This document shows positions 25,417 to 34,108 of a DNA stretch of 64,000 nt, piece by piece. A program made the position numbers and the translations under genes. Source of the stretch: Arthrobacter sp. StoSoilB22 (GTDB lineage: Bacteria > Actinomycetota > Actinomycetes > Actinomycetales > Micrococcaceae); assembly GCF_019977315.1 (NCBI RefSeq), contig NZ_AP024652.1, positions 3,286,001-3,350,000 on the forward strand, read 5' to 3'. Numbering within the stretch: the first letter of the stretch is position 1; each line of letters begins with the position of its first letter. The notes beneath the pieces are model-generated. The model was not told the DNA's origin, did not search any database, and saw nothing but the letters and a program-made list of their open reading frames with translations.

Positions 25417-25507
25417 CGTCTTACCCTAACTACCCCTGAGGCAACCTCCCGTAACTCTCCCCGCCTTCGGTAACGCTTGGTAGGCTCACCCCGGGGAAGG
25501 AGTTGAC

Positions 25508-26281
25508 ATGGGCTTGGAGCGACGATTGCTGTACCGTTCGGGGTTTTGGGAAATAGCCCGGCCGCGCCACCCCCTCACGGCCGGGCACATCTTGATCCGG
25601 TTGTCTGACCCTGCCACCGAGTTCGCCCATGCATCAGCGACCGACTGGCTTTTCTGCCACAACCTTGTGCGCGCAGCACTCCATGACGTGTTGGGGGCAA
25701 CCCGCTACGCGGTGATGTTCGCCCACCGTTGGCATCCGCTGGGCTCCGCCATCGGCGAGCCTGTGGCTGAGTCTTCAACACCTACGTTCCATCTGTTCGG
25801 GCGCTGGGACGGAGAAACCACGACGCCGGGGGCTCAGCTTTCGTTGCCGGCCCACCGTCGTCTCGGGGAGCCTGATCACTTGGAAGCTACCGATGCCGCC
25901 GTCCGTGAGGCGCTGCGGCGGAGGCGGCCAGAAGCCGCCATGAGTTCTGAGCCGGGGGCGGGCGACGCCGTCGAGCCTTCCACTATTCCCGGTCCGCTGG
26001 TGCGGGCGGTGCAAGCAGGACCGCACCACACAGTGATTGAGCCTGTCCGGGCGGTGGCGCTGGTCCGTGATGTTTTGCCGGCGGAGTTGCTGGCCATGGC
26101 GGCCGCCTTGGCTGAGCTTCCCTTGAGCGGGGGTCTGAGCGGATTCAGCTGCCTGGCACTGGAATCGGAGACAGCAGGTAGTCCGCTGCGGGTCCATGCG
26201 CTGGGCCGATCCGCGGCAGAGGAAGCCAATCCGCTGGAAGCGCTGATGAGTTCACCGGAAGTTAGCCTTGCCTTATTGTGA
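25508..26281 (+). CDS. Degenerate HIT-like protein of unknown function
   Basis: A 257-aa protein without a confident family. The first 110 residues follow the HIT pattern: WEIARPRHPLTAGHILIRLS, then a helix with LVRAALHDVLGATRYAVMFA and finally STPTFHLFGRW where HIT proteins have the HxHxH active site. Two of the three histidines are missing, so nucleotide hydrolase activity is unlikely. Residues about 165-245 (GPHHTVIEPVRAVALVRDVL ... LRVHALGR) look like a second, even more diverged copy. An AAGGAG Shine-Dalgarno precedes the ATG. It lies 30 bp upstream of the fur-family gene. The fold assignment is my inference from pattern, not from a search. Confidence 0.5.
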   Translation: MGLERRLLYRSGFWEIARPRHPLTAGHILIRLSDPATEFAHASATDWLFCHNLVRAALHDVLGATRYAVMFAHRWHPLGSAIGEPVAESSTPTFHLFGRWDGETTTPGAQLSLPAHRRLGEPDHLEATDAAVREALRRRRPEAAMSSEPGAGDAVEPSTIPGPLVRAVQAGPHHTVIEPVRAVALVRDVLPAELLAMAAALAELPLSGGLSGFSCLALESETAGSPLRVHALGRSAAEEANPLEALMSSPEVSLALL

Positions 26282-26305
26282 ACTCCTCAAAATAAGTGTT
26301 TCAAT
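26272..26305 (+). promoter_or_regulatory. furA-katA promoter and candidate FurA operator
   Basis: TTGTGA (26276-26281) and TTCAAT (26300-26305) are 18 bp apart, and the latter is exactly 6 bases before the furA ATG. An inverted repeat CTTATT/AATAAG (26272-26277 and 26291-26296, 13-base spacer) covers the -35 box. AT-rich palindromes at such sites are typical for Fur/PerR autoregulation. Confidence 0.45.
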
Positions 26306-26311
26306 GAGTGC

Positions 26312-26788
26312 ATGACAGATCACACAGCCGAGCAAGCAGAATGGGCAGCCGCCCTGCATGCCCACGGCCGGCGTGTGACAAAACAGCGGCTGGCAGTGCT
26401 CGCCGCAGTCCAGCACCATCCGCACTCCCCGGCAGAAGGCATTCTTGCCGCTGCCCGCACAGAGCTTCCTGAACTGACGGCGCAGTCCGTTTATGTTGTG
26501 CTCAGCGACCTCACGGACCTGCAGATGCTGCGCCGCTTTGAACCGCCGCACTCCCCTGCTCTATACGAGACCCGCGTGGGCGACAACCACCATCACGCCG
26601 TCTGTATCAGCTGCGGAAAGGTGGAGGACGTGGATTGCGCAGTGGGCCACGCACCGTGCCTCACCCCGCACTGGGATGAAAATTCCAAGCCCATGACCAT
26701 CCAGATCGCAGACGTCCTCTACCAAGGCATCTGCCAGGATTGCCAGTCCAAACAACAGCTTCCCGTAACTTCCGTAACTCAGAAATAA
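26312..26788 (+). CDS. furA: Fur/PerR family regulator
   Basis: Metal-dependent repressor of 158 aa. The winged helix spans about residues 20-80 ([19 protein letters not shown] ... [17 protein letters not shown]). The metal region contains [17 protein letters not shown] (Cys98 and Cys101) and a second pair, Cys141 and Cys144 in GICQDC, the usual structural zinc site. It precedes the catalase gene by 14 bp, and the pair resembles the furA-katG arrangement of mycobacteria, so it is most likely a peroxide sensor controlling katA and itself. Fur versus PerR cannot be decided without the metal-binding residues being tested. Confidence 0.9.
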   Translation: MTDHTAEQAEWAAALHAHGRRVTKQRLAVLAAVQHHPHSPAEGILAAARTELPELTAQSVYVVLSDLTDLQMLRRFEPPHSPALYETRVGDNHHHAVCISCGKVEDVDCAVGHAPCLTPHWDENSKPMTIQIADVLYQGICQDCQSKQQLPVTSVTQK

Positions 26789-26802
26789 GAAAAAGGAGAA
26801 CA

Positions 26803-28284
26803 ATGACTGCCATTTCAACAACTCAGTCAGGTGCCCCCGTTACGTCCGACGCGCACTCGAAGTCCGTCGGCGCTGACGGTGCCATCATCCTCACCGACCA
26901 CTACCTGGTGGAAAAGCTCGCCCAGTTCAACCGCGAGCGGGTGCCGGAGCGCGTAGTGCACGCCAAGGGCGGCGGCGCTTTCGGTACGTTCAAGACCACC
27001 TCGGACGTTTCGGCCTACACCAAGGCAGCTTTCCTGCAGCCGGGCGTCGAGACGGACATGTTGATCCGTTTCTCCTCCGTCGCAGGCGAGAACGGTTCTC
27101 CCGATACCTGGCGCGACCCCCGCGGTTTCGCCGTGAAGTTCTACACCTCCGAGGGCAACTACGACCTCGTTGGCAACAACACCCCCGTCTTCTTCATCCG
27201 CGACGGCATCAAGTTCCCGGACTTTATCCACTCCCAGAAGCGCCTCCCGGGCAGCCACCTGCGTGACGCTGACATGCAGTGGGACTTCTGGACCCTCTCC
27301 CCCGAGTCCGCCCACCAGGTCACCTGGCTTATGGGCGACCGCGGCCTCCCGGCTTCCTGGCGTGAAATGCAGGGCTACGGCTCGCACACCTACCAGTGGA
27401 TCAACGCCGCCGGCGAGCGTTTCTGGGTCAAGTACCACTTCAAGTCCAACCAGGGCGTCAAGACCATCACGGGCGACCAGGCCGAAGAACTCGCCGGTTC
27501 GGACGCGGACTTCTACATCCGCGACCTCCAGGAGAACATTGCCGATGGCAACTTCCCCTCCTGGGAACTGCACGTCCAGGTCATGCCGTACGAGGATGCC
27601 AAGACGTACCGCTTCAACCCGTTCGACCTCACCAAGGTGTGGCCGCACTCTGACTACCCGCTGATCCACGTGGGCACCATGGAGCTGAACAAGAACCCGG
27701 AGAACTACTTCGCGCAGATCGAGCAGGCCACCTTCGCGCCGTCGAACTTCGTACCGGGCATCGCCGCTTCCCCGGACAAGATGCTGCAGGCCCGCATCTT
27801 CTCCTACGCAGACGCACACCGCTACCGCGTGGGCACCAACCACGCTCAGATCCCGGTGAACCAGCCGAAGAACCAGGTCAACAACTACAGCCAGGACGGC
27901 CAGGGTCGTTTCCTGTTCAATTCCCCCTCCACCCCGGTGTACGCACCGAACTCGGTGGGTGGCCCGGCTGCTGTTGAGCCGACTTCACCGGCTGGCGGCT
28001 GGGAGAACGACGGCGAGCTCACCCTCTCCGCCCACACCCTGCACGCTGAGGACGACGACTTCGGCCAGGCCGGGACCCTGTACCGCGAGGTCTACGACGA
28101 CGCCGCAAAGGCCCGCCTCCTGGACACCATCACCGGTGCTGTTGGCGGCGTGAAGAACGCCGACATCAAGGAACGCGCCATCCAGTACTGGACCAACGTC
28201 GACTCCGATCTTGGCGCCAAGCTCCGTGCCAACCTCGGTGCAGGCCAGACCGAGTCCGACGCCGAAGCAGCCAACAAGGTCTAA
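26803..28284 (+). CDS. katA: Catalase (monofunctional heme, small-subunit type)
   Basis: Decomposes hydrogen peroxide; 493 aa, the usual length of clade 3 catalases. The distal histidine is His53 in [14 protein letters not shown] and the proximal heme ligand is Tyr335 in [14 protein letters not shown]; the asparagine region [10 protein letters not shown] is intact. No signal peptide is visible. The open frame starts earlier, but the ATG at 26803 has an AAAAGGAGAA Shine-Dalgarno. It is co-transcribed with the Fur-family regulator and followed by a strong terminator. Confidence 0.95.
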   Translation: MTAISTTQSGAPVTSDAHSKSVGADGAIILTDHYLVEKLAQFNRERVPERVVHAKGGGAFGTFKTTSDVSAYTKAAFLQPGVETDMLIRFSSVAGENGSPDTWRDPRGFAVKFYTSEGNYDLVGNNTPVFFIRDGIKFPDFIHSQKRLPGSHLRDADMQWDFWTLSPESAHQVTWLMGDRGLPASWREMQGYGSHTYQWINAAGERFWVKYHFKSNQGVKTITGDQAEELAGSDADFYIRDLQENIADGNFPSWELHVQVMPYEDAKTYRFNPFDLTKVWPHSDYPLIHVGTMELNKNPENYFAQIEQATFAPSNFVPGIAASPDKMLQARIFSYADAHRYRVGTNHAQIPVNQPKNQVNNYSQDGQGRFLFNSPSTPVYAPNSVGGPAAVEPTSPAGGWENDGELTLSAHTLHAEDDDFGQAGTLYREVYDDAAKARLLDTITGAVGGVKNADIKERAIQYWTNVDSDLGAKLRANLGAGQTESDAEAANKV

Positions 28285-28310
28285 GCGTCTTTTGCTCTAG
28301 TGCTTTCCAG

Positions 28311-28354
28311 AACACCCCGCTGCGGATCTTCTCCGCGGCGGGGTGTTCTTTTGT
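28311..28354 (+). terminator. katA terminator
   Basis: A 16-bp stem with one mismatch (AACACCCCGCTGCGGA, 28311-28326, with 28332-28347) is followed by CTTTTGTTTT on the plus strand, 26 bases after the catalase stop. Confidence 0.85.
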
Positions 28355-28414
28355 TTTCCACATAGCCCACCCAGGCTATGGCTGGGCAGACGTTGCCGTC
28401 CCTAGGATCCTTCT

Positions 28415-29050
28415 ATGACCACATTTGAAGGCATCCCTACCGCCGCATTCCGTTTCTACGCCGAGCTTGAAGAGAACAACAACCGTGAGTGGTGGCTGGA
28501 ACACAAAACAACGTACGACGCCGAGGTGAAGCAACCGCTGGTATCGCTCCTTTCGGAGCTGGAGCCGGAGTTCGGGCCGGCAAAGATCTTTCGGCCGAAC
28601 AGGGACGTCAGGTTTTCCCAGGACAAGTCCCCGTACAAGACAGCTCAAGGGGCTTTTGCTGCCGGGCAGGAGGGCGTGGGCTTCTATCTGCAGATCAGCG
28701 CCGACGGCCTGCTGATCGGCGGCGGCTACCACTCCCACACTCCGGCGCAACTGGCACGTTTCCGGGCTGCAGTGGACGCCCCTGAGAGCGGGTTGGAGCT
28801 CCAGAAGATTGTGGATGCGGTGGCGGCGGCAGGTTTCGCCATTGAAGGTGAGAGACTCAAGACCGTTCCGCGAGGTTTCGATAAGGACCATCCACGGGCC
28901 GAGCTTCTCAAGCACAAGTCCTTGTCAGCGGGCGTAGAGGTGGGCCAACCGGAGTGGGTGTCCACGTCCGCAGCCTGTCAAGAGATTGCTGCCCGGTGGG
29001 AAGTGCTGAGGCCGCTGGTTGAATGGGTGGGTGAGCATGCAGCGCCGTAG
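28415..29050 (+). CDS. DUF2461 (TIGR02453) family protein
   Basis: A 211-aa protein of a widespread family without known function. The family pattern is visible: FRFYAELEENNNREWWLEHK near the start, then FRPNRDVRFSQDKSPYKTAQGAF, GVGFYLQISADGLLIGGGYH and the C-terminal RGFDKDHPRAELLKHKSL. The conserved Arg/Asp/Lys cluster in the RDVRFSKDKSPYK region is the likely functional site. A TAGGAT box lies 6 bases before the ATG, suggesting a leaderless mRNA. Monocistronic. Confidence 0.83.
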   Translation: MTTFEGIPTAAFRFYAELEENNNREWWLEHKTTYDAEVKQPLVSLLSELEPEFGPAKIFRPNRDVRFSQDKSPYKTAQGAFAAGQEGVGFYLQISADGLLIGGGYHSHTPAQLARFRAAVDAPESGLELQKIVDAVAAAGFAIEGERLKTVPRGFDKDHPRAELLKHKSLSAGVEVGQPEWVSTSAACQEIAARWEVLRPLVEWVGEHAAP

Positions 29051-29064
29051 CCGAGGCGAGGCGG

Positions 29065-29096
29065 GCGCGAACCGATGCCGGCGCGAACCGATGCCG
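29065..29096. repeat. Direct repeat, 2 x 16 bp
   Basis: GCGCGAACCGATGCCG occurs twice head to tail behind the DUF2461 stop. The same word ACCGATG recurs twice more inside the terminator at 29122-29165. Confidence 0.6.
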
Positions 29097-29121
29097 GCGC
29101 TGCTGCCGCCGCCACGCAAAA

Positions 29122-29165
29122 GCGCCCGGAAACCGATGGTTCGTAAACCGATGGTTCCCGGGCGC
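29122..29165. terminator. Two-way terminator hairpin
   Basis: GCGCCCGG (29122-29129) pairs with CCGGGCGC (29158-29165), and inner AACC/GGTT blocks extend the stem. Its loop contains the repeated word AAACCGATGGTTC. It separates the convergent DUF2461 and amino-acid permease genes, although no U-tract follows. Confidence 0.55.
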
Positions 29166-29233
29166 CTAGAGAGCTATTTAGACGACTGGTACAGCTGTAT
29201 CAGGCAGCTGTCTGACAAGCTGCTCACATTGGT

Positions 29234-30787
29234 CTATACCTTGGTGAAGGTATCCTCGTCCTCGTCGCCCTTGCCCTGGCGGCCTTCCGGGCTGTTGTTG
29301 ACAGAGGCCTTGGCTACAGCGAACTTCTCGTTCAGCCGCGAGTGGCGCTGGCCGTAAGCGAAGTAGATGCCCATGCCGATGACCAGCCAGATGGCGAAGA
29401 AGATCCAGGTTTCAACGGCGAGGTTGGTCATGAGGTAGAAGCAGAGTACTGCGGAGACCCAGGGCAGGACCTTGCCGAACGGGACACGGAAGGCAGGCTT
29501 CAGGTCCGGGCGCTTCTTGCGGAGCACCAGGATGCCCAGGCTCACCATCACGAACGCAGAGAGCGTCCCGATGTTGATCATTTCCTCCAGCAAGTCCACC
29601 TTGGTTACGCCAGCCACAATGGCCACTGCTGCGCCACAGATGATCTGCAGGCGGGCCGGCGTGGAGCGTTTGTCGCTGGTCTTGGAAAGAGAACGCGGCA
29701 GGAGTCCGTCGCGGCTCATAGCAAGGACCACACGGGACAGGCCCATGAGCAGCACCATAATCACGGTGGTCAGGCCCACCAGGGAGCCAAACGCGATGAT
29801 CTTGGCAGCATCAGTGTTACCCACGGCCTCAAAAGCCGTGGTCAGGGTGGGGTTCTTCACCTCGGCCAATTGCGTGTAGGAAACCATTCCCGTCAGCGCC
29901 AGGGAGACCAAAATGTAGAGAAGCGTGACCACTGCGAGGCCACCGAAAATGCCGCGGGGAAGGGTCTTCTGCGGGTTCTTGACTTCCTCCGCAGAGGTTG
30001 CCACCACGTCAAAGCCGATGAAGGCAAAGAACACCAGGGCTGCACCGGCGAAGACGCCGAGGGTTCCATATTGGGCGGGAGCAGCGCCGGTGAGGAAGCC
30101 GAAGAAGGACTGCTTCATGACGTCAGCGGCGCCGGATTCGGTGGGCTCCGAGGCAGGAATGAACGGCGTGTAGTTGGAGAACTTCACGTAGCTGAAGCCA
30201 ACAACGATCACGAAGAGCACCACGGCGATCTTGATCAGGGTGAAGATGTTGCCAACACGGGCGGACAACTTTGTCCCCAGCACCAGCAGGACCGTGAAGA
30301 TCGCAACAATCAGGAAGGCACCCCAGTAGAGGTCAACACCAGCCACTTGGAATGACGGCGGCATCTCCACGCCCATCAGGCCGAAGACCGTACTGAGGTA
30401 GATGCCCCAGTACTTGGCGATCACGGCAGCGGCGGTGAAGAGTTCAAGGATGAGGTTCCAGCCGATGATCCAAGCCAGGACCTCGCCCATGGTGGCATAA
30501 GTGAAGACGTAGGCGGAGCCTGCAACGGGGATCGCCGTGGCGAACTCGGCGTAGCACATGATGGCCAAAGCACACGTGACAGCGGCAATGGCAAACGAGA
30601 TGGTGACGGCCGGGCCGGCAAAGTTTGCAGCAGCCTTGGCACCGACGGAGAAGATACCGGCGCCGACAGCAACGGCGACGCCCATGATCATCAGGTCCCA
30701 GGTACTGAGGCTGCGCTTCAGCTTACGCCCGGGCTCATCGGCATCGGCGATCGACTGCTCGATCGACTTGGTCCTGAAAATGTTCAT
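29234..30787 (-). CDS. APC-family amino acid permease (cationic amino acid transporter type)
   Basis: Membrane carrier of 517 aa with twelve or more predicted membrane segments. The substrate-binding motif GAGIFSVGAKAA in the first helix, WDLMIMGVAVAVG before it and FVAFIGFD-like FFAFIGFDVVATSAEEVKNP in the middle are typical of the YfnA/CAT branch. The C-terminus is a charged tail (SPEGRQGKGDEDEDTFTKV). Basic or branched amino acids are possible substrates; none can be chosen from sequence. The leader between it and the DUF779 gene contains inverted repeats (30866-30952). Confidence 0.85.
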   Translation of the reverse strand: MNIFRTKSIEQSIADADEPGRKLKRSLSTWDLMIMGVAVAVGAGIFSVGAKAAANFAGPAVTISFAIAAVTCALAIMCYAEFATAIPVAGSAYVFTYATMGEVLAWIIGWNLILELFTAAAVIAKYWGIYLSTVFGLMGVEMPPSFQVAGVDLYWGAFLIVAIFTVLLVLGTKLSARVGNIFTLIKIAVVLFVIVVGFSYVKFSNYTPFIPASEPTESGAADVMKQSFFGFLTGAAPAQYGTLGVFAGAALVFFAFIGFDVVATSAEEVKNPQKTLPRGIFGGLAVVTLLYILVSLALTGMVSYTQLAEVKNPTLTTAFEAVGNTDAAKIIAFGSLVGLTTVIMVLLMGLSRVVLAMSRDGLLPRSLSKTSDKRSTPARLQIICGAAVAIVAGVTKVDLLEEMINIGTLSAFVMVSLGILVLRKKRPDLKPAFRVPFGKVLPWVSAVLCFYLMTNLAVETWIFFAIWLVIGMGIYFAYGQRHSRLNEKFAVAKASVNNSPEGRQGKGDEDEDTFTKV

Positions 30788-30865
30788 AAAAATGCCACAT
30801 TCTGGATGGGAGTGGTATAGGACTCATCAAGAATAGTGTCCGGCCAATGGACGACCATATTTATC

Positions 30866-30952
30866 CCAGATAGTGAGACGGCTTGTGAAAGGCGAGGCCG
30901 GTGGGACTGATGTGACGGAGGTCCGGTAACCCCCGTCACACCAGCTATCTGG
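30866..30952 (-). other. Inverted-repeat region upstream of the permease gene
   Basis: Outer arms CCAGATAG (30866-30873) and CTATCTGG (30945-30952) enclose an inner hairpin GTGACGG/CCGTCAC (30912-30918 and 30933-30939). On the minus strand this lies just behind the DUF779 stop and 78 bases ahead of the permease. It may be a terminator of the upstream operon or a structured leader. I do not recognise a known riboswitch class in it. Confidence 0.35.
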
Positions 30953-30954
30953 CC

Positions 30955-31371
30955 CTAGATGCTAGGCACATCCCAGTCCATGAGGGTGGAACGAATCAGG
31001 AATCGCTTGCCCTCGGGTGACTCAACCGAGAAACCACTGCCTCGGCCGTTGACGACATCCACGGTCAGGTGGGTGTGGGACCAGTAATTGAACTGTTCCT
31101 TGGACATCCAAAACTCGAGCGGCTGCGGCTCTCCTCCGGTGCCGATATCGAACCTGCCGAGGAGAACGTCGGAATCGCCTGTCACGAACTCCCCCGCCGG
31201 AAAGCACATAGGGGCGGATCCATCGCAGCAGCCACCGGACTGATGGAACATGAGCGGCCCGTGCTGCTTCCAGAGCCTGCGGAGCAGGTCCACGGACACC
31301 GCGGTGAGCGCCACCCGGGAGAAATTTTCCCCGGGTAGCGTCACCGCGGCTTCCACGCTGATGTTGTTCAT
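30955..31371 (-). CDS. DUF779 protein
   Basis: A 138-aa protein of the DUF779 family. The conserved block HGPLMFHQSGGCCDGSAPMCF holds three cysteines (a CC pair and one further Cys), and WMSKEQFNYWSHTHLTVDV is the other family motif. Function is not known; the family is regularly found next to alcohol and aldehyde dehydrogenase genes, as here, where it shares one base with the alcohol dehydrogenase stop. The cysteines suggest metal or redox binding (inference). Confidence 0.88.
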   Translation of the reverse strand: MNNISVEAAVTLPGENFSRVALTAVSVDLLRRLWKQHGPLMFHQSGGCCDGSAPMCFPAGEFVTGDSDVLLGRFDIGTGGEPQPLEFWMSKEQFNYWSHTHLTVDVVNGRGSGFSVESPEGKRFLIRSTLMDWDVPSI

Positions 31372-32393
31372 CAGAACTTCAGGACCACTCGGCCGTCGAT
31401 CTTGGCGTGCTTCATCTCGTCAAACACAGCGTTGACCTCGGAGAGTTCCCTGGTTGATACCGTCGGCTTGATCTTTCCCTGGGCATAGAACTCCAATGCT
31501 TCTTCAAGGTCCTGCCGCGTGCCCACAATGGAGCCCCGGACGGTCAGTCCCTTGAGGACGATCTCGAAGATCGGGGCAGGGAAGTCTCCCGGAGGCAAGC
31601 CGTTGAAGACGATGGTTCCACCACGCCGTGCCATGCCGATCGCCTGGCCGAATGCAGAGGGGTGGACTGCGGTCACCAAGACACCGTGGCAGCCGCCTGT
31701 TTCGCGCTGGATGACTTCCGCCGGATCCTCGTGCAAGGCATTGACCGTCAGTTCGGCGCCGTGCTCACGTGCCAGAGCCAGCTTGTCATCGGCAATGTCC
31801 ACCGCGGCTACCCGCAGGCCCATGGCCACCGCGTACTGCACGGCGATGTGTCCCAGACCGCCGATGCCGGAGATGGTGACCCACTGGCCGGGCCTGGTCT
31901 CTGTCATCTTCAGGCCCTTGTACACAGTGACTCCAGCACACAGCACCGGAGCAACTTCAACGGGGTCCGAGCCCTCGGGAATCCGCGCCGCAAAGCGTGT
32001 ATCCACCAGCATGTACTCCCCGAACGAGCCGTCCACGCTGTAGCCGCCGTTCTGCTGGGACTCGCACAGGGTTTCCCAGCCGGTCCGGCAGTACTGGCAG
32101 TCCCCGCAGGCAGACCACAACCAGGCATTCCCTACGAGGTCGCCCACGGCGACATCCGTGACGCCTTCCCCGAGGGCCACTACTTCTCCCACACCTTCAT
32201 GGCCTGGGATAAACGGTGGCGTCGGCTTGACCGGCCAGTCGCCTTCGGCGGCGTGCAGGTCGGTATGACATACCCCCGACGTTATGAGACGGACCAGCGC
32301 CTGGCCTGGCCCCGGCGTCGGGCGTTCAACATCCTTGACCGTAAGGTCGGTTCCGAATTCCGTAACTACTGCAGCTCGCATGGTTGTAGTCAT
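31371..32393 (-). CDS. adhP: Zinc-dependent alcohol dehydrogenase (AdhP type)
   Basis: NAD-dependent medium-chain dehydrogenase of 340 aa that interconverts primary alcohols and aldehydes. Catalytic zinc ligands are Cys42, His65 with Glu66 and Cys152; the structural zinc ligands are Cys96, Cys99, Cys102 and Cys110 in ACGDCQYCRTGWETLC. The NAD motif GIGGLG is at residues 176-181. The open frame runs into the upstream palindrome, but the ATG at 32393 has an AAAGGAGATC Shine-Dalgarno. It works with the aldehyde dehydrogenase encoded upstream, probably in ethanol or similar alcohol oxidation. Confidence 0.92.
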   Translation of the reverse strand: MTTTMRAAVVTEFGTDLTVKDVERPTPGPGQALVRLITSGVCHTDLHAAEGDWPVKPTPPFIPGHEGVGEVVALGEGVTDVAVGDLVGNAWLWSACGDCQYCRTGWETLCESQQNGGYSVDGSFGEYMLVDTRFAARIPEGSDPVEVAPVLCAGVTVYKGLKMTETRPGQWVTISGIGGLGHIAVQYAVAMGLRVAAVDIADDKLALAREHGAELTVNALHEDPAEVIQRETGGCHGVLVTAVHPSAFGQAIGMARRGGTIVFNGLPPGDFPAPIFEIVLKGLTVRGSIVGTRQDLEEALEFYAQGKIKPTVSTRELSEVNAVFDEMKHAKIDGRVVLKF

Positions 32394-32424
32394 TGACGAT
32401 CTCCTTTGATCTATACGAATAGTG

Positions 32425-32489
32425 GAAGTTTTTGTACAGCTGATGCCCCTAAGAACGCTCAATAAGGGCATCTGCTGTACAAAAACTCT
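32425..32489. repeat. 65-bp palindromic element, family 1, copy A
   Basis: Arm GTTTTTGTACAG (32428-32439) pairs with 32475-32486, and the stem continues through TGATGCCC/GGGCATC almost to an 11-base loop. It begins at the last bases of the aldehyde dehydrogenase stop codon and ends 31 bases before the adhP start, so it lies inside the operon. Two other copies of equal length are at 35534 and 54910. Confidence 0.85.
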
Positions 32490-34012
32490 TAGAAGAAGCC
32501 CAGCTTGTTCTCGTTGTAGCTGACCAGGAGGTTCTTGGTCTGCTGGTAGTGGTCCAGCATCATGGCGTGGTTCTCACGGCCAATACCTGAGGACTTGTAG
32601 CCGCCGAAAGCGGCACCTGCCGGGTAGGCGTGGTAGTTGTTGACCCACACACGGCCGGCCTGGATTTCCCGGCCTGCGCGGTAGGCCACGTTTCCGTTGC
32701 GCGACCAGACACCGGCGCCCAGTCCGTAGAGGGTGTCGTTGGCGATGCCGATTGCGTCGTTGTAGTCGCTGAACTTGGTGACGGACACTACCGGGCCGAA
32801 GATCTCCTCCTGGAAGATCCGCATCCGGTTATGGCCTTCGAAAATGGTGGGCTGGACGTAGTAGCCGCCGGCCAGGTCGCCTGACAGCTCCGCCCGGGCG
32901 CCTCCGGTGAGCAGCTTGGCACCCTCCTGCTTTCCGATATCGATGTAGGACAGGATCTTCTCCAGCTGGTCATTGGATGCTTGGGCTCCAACCTGGGTCT
33001 CGGTGTCCAACGGGTTGCCCTGGATGATCTTGTTGGTCCGGGCCACGACGTCCGTCATGAACGAGTCGTAGATGCCCTCCTGGACCAGTGCCCGTGAGGG
33101 GCAGGTGCAGACTTCGCCTTGGTTGAAGGCAAAAAGCGTGAAGCCTTCCTGGGCTTTGTCGTAGAAAGCATCGTTCTGGTCAGCGACGTCGTCGAAGAAG
33201 ATGTTAGGGCTCTTGCCGCCCAGTTCCAGGGTGACCGGGATGAGGTTGTTGGAGGCGTACTGGCTGATCAGCCGGCCCGTGGTGGTCTCGCCGGTGAAGG
33301 CGATCTTACGGATCCGCGAGCTGGAGGCGAGCGGCTTGCCGGCTTCAACGCCGAAACCGTTCACCACGTTCACCACACCGGCCGGGAGGAGATCACCGAT
33401 GAGTTCCATGAGAACCAGGATGGACGTGGGCGTCTGCTCAGCTGGCTTGAGCACCACGGCGTTGCCCGCTGCCAGCGCCGGCGCCAGCTTCCAGACTGCC
33501 ATGAGGATGGGGAAGTTCCACGGGATGATCTGGCCAACAACGCCCAGCGGCTCCTTGAAGTGGTATGCGGTGGTGTCCTCATCCAGCTGTGAAAGGTGGC
33601 CTTCCTGCGCACGCACGGCGGAGGCGAAGTAGCGGAAGTGGTCCGCCGCCAACGGGATGTCAGCGTTCAGGGTTTCGCGGACGGGCTTGCCGTTGTCCCA
33701 CGTTTCCGCGACCGCGAGGAGCTCCACGTTCTCGTCAATGCGATCGGCAATCTTGTTCAGGATGGCTGCGCGCTCGGTGGCGGAGGTCTTGCCCCAGGAC
33801 GGTGCAACCTTGTGGGCGGCGTCCAACGCCAGCTCGATGTCCTCGGAGGTGCCGCGGGCAACTTCGCAGAAGGCCTTGCCCGTGACAGGGGTGATGTTCT
33901 CAAAGTAGGCGCCCTTGACCGGGGCAACCCATTCGCCGCCGATCCAGTTTTCGTAGCGGTCCTTGAAGGTGACCTTCGAACCCTCGGCACCCGGCTGTGC
34001 GTAAACAGTCAT
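32489..34012 (-). CDS. Aldehyde dehydrogenase (ExaC/acetaldehyde dehydrogenase type)
   Basis: NAD-dependent aldehyde dehydrogenase of 507 aa. The general base is Glu263 in LELGGKSP and the catalytic cysteine is Cys302 in [12 protein letters not shown]; the nucleotide motif FTGETTTGR is intact. The CTCPSR variant and the C-terminal YNENKLGFF are typical of the branch that oxidises acetaldehyde and other short aldehydes together with an alcohol dehydrogenase. Shine-Dalgarno AAAGGAG precedes the ATG. The GAF regulator gene lies upstream, and a palindrome at 34075-34097 lies in between. Confidence 0.92.
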   Translation of the reverse strand: MTVYAQPGAEGSKVTFKDRYENWIGGEWVAPVKGAYFENITPVTGKAFCEVARGTSEDIELALDAAHKVAPSWGKTSATERAAILNKIADRIDENVELLAVAETWDNGKPVRETLNADIPLAADHFRYFASAVRAQEGHLSQLDEDTTAYHFKEPLGVVGQIIPWNFPILMAVWKLAPALAAGNAVVLKPAEQTPTSILVLMELIGDLLPAGVVNVVNGFGVEAGKPLASSSRIRKIAFTGETTTGRLISQYASNNLIPVTLELGGKSPNIFFDDVADQNDAFYDKAQEGFTLFAFNQGEVCTCPSRALVQEGIYDSFMTDVVARTNKIIQGNPLDTETQVGAQASNDQLEKILSYIDIGKQEGAKLLTGGARAELSGDLAGGYYVQPTIFEGHNRMRIFQEEIFGPVVSVTKFSDYNDAIGIANDTLYGLGAGVWSRNGNVAYRAGREIQAGRVWVNNYHAYPAGAAFGGYKSSGIGRENHAMMLDHYQQTKNLLVSYNENKLGFF

Positions 34013-34074
34013 TGCTAGCTCCTTTGCTGCGAATCACGGTGGCTGTCGCCATTGATTCGAGCCTAAGAGCCGGG

Positions 34075-34097
34075 GGGTTGCAGCTACGTTGCAACCC
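34075..34097 (-). promoter_or_regulatory. Palindrome upstream of the aldehyde dehydrogenase gene, candidate activator site
   Basis: GGGTTGCA (34075-34082) and TGCAACCC (34090-34097) are perfect inverted arms with a 7-base spacer, located 63 bases upstream of the start codon. The GAF regulator encoded directly upstream is the best candidate to bind here. A second pair GAATCA/TGATTC lies nearer to the gene (34031-34058). Confidence 0.4.
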
Positions 34098-34108
34098 TGT
34101 GATTCAGC

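Noticed and set aside
29065..29165. Possible CRISPR-like array from repeated ACCGATG words
   Set aside because: Only two exact 16-bp units without spacers, followed by a terminator hairpin; no cas genes.
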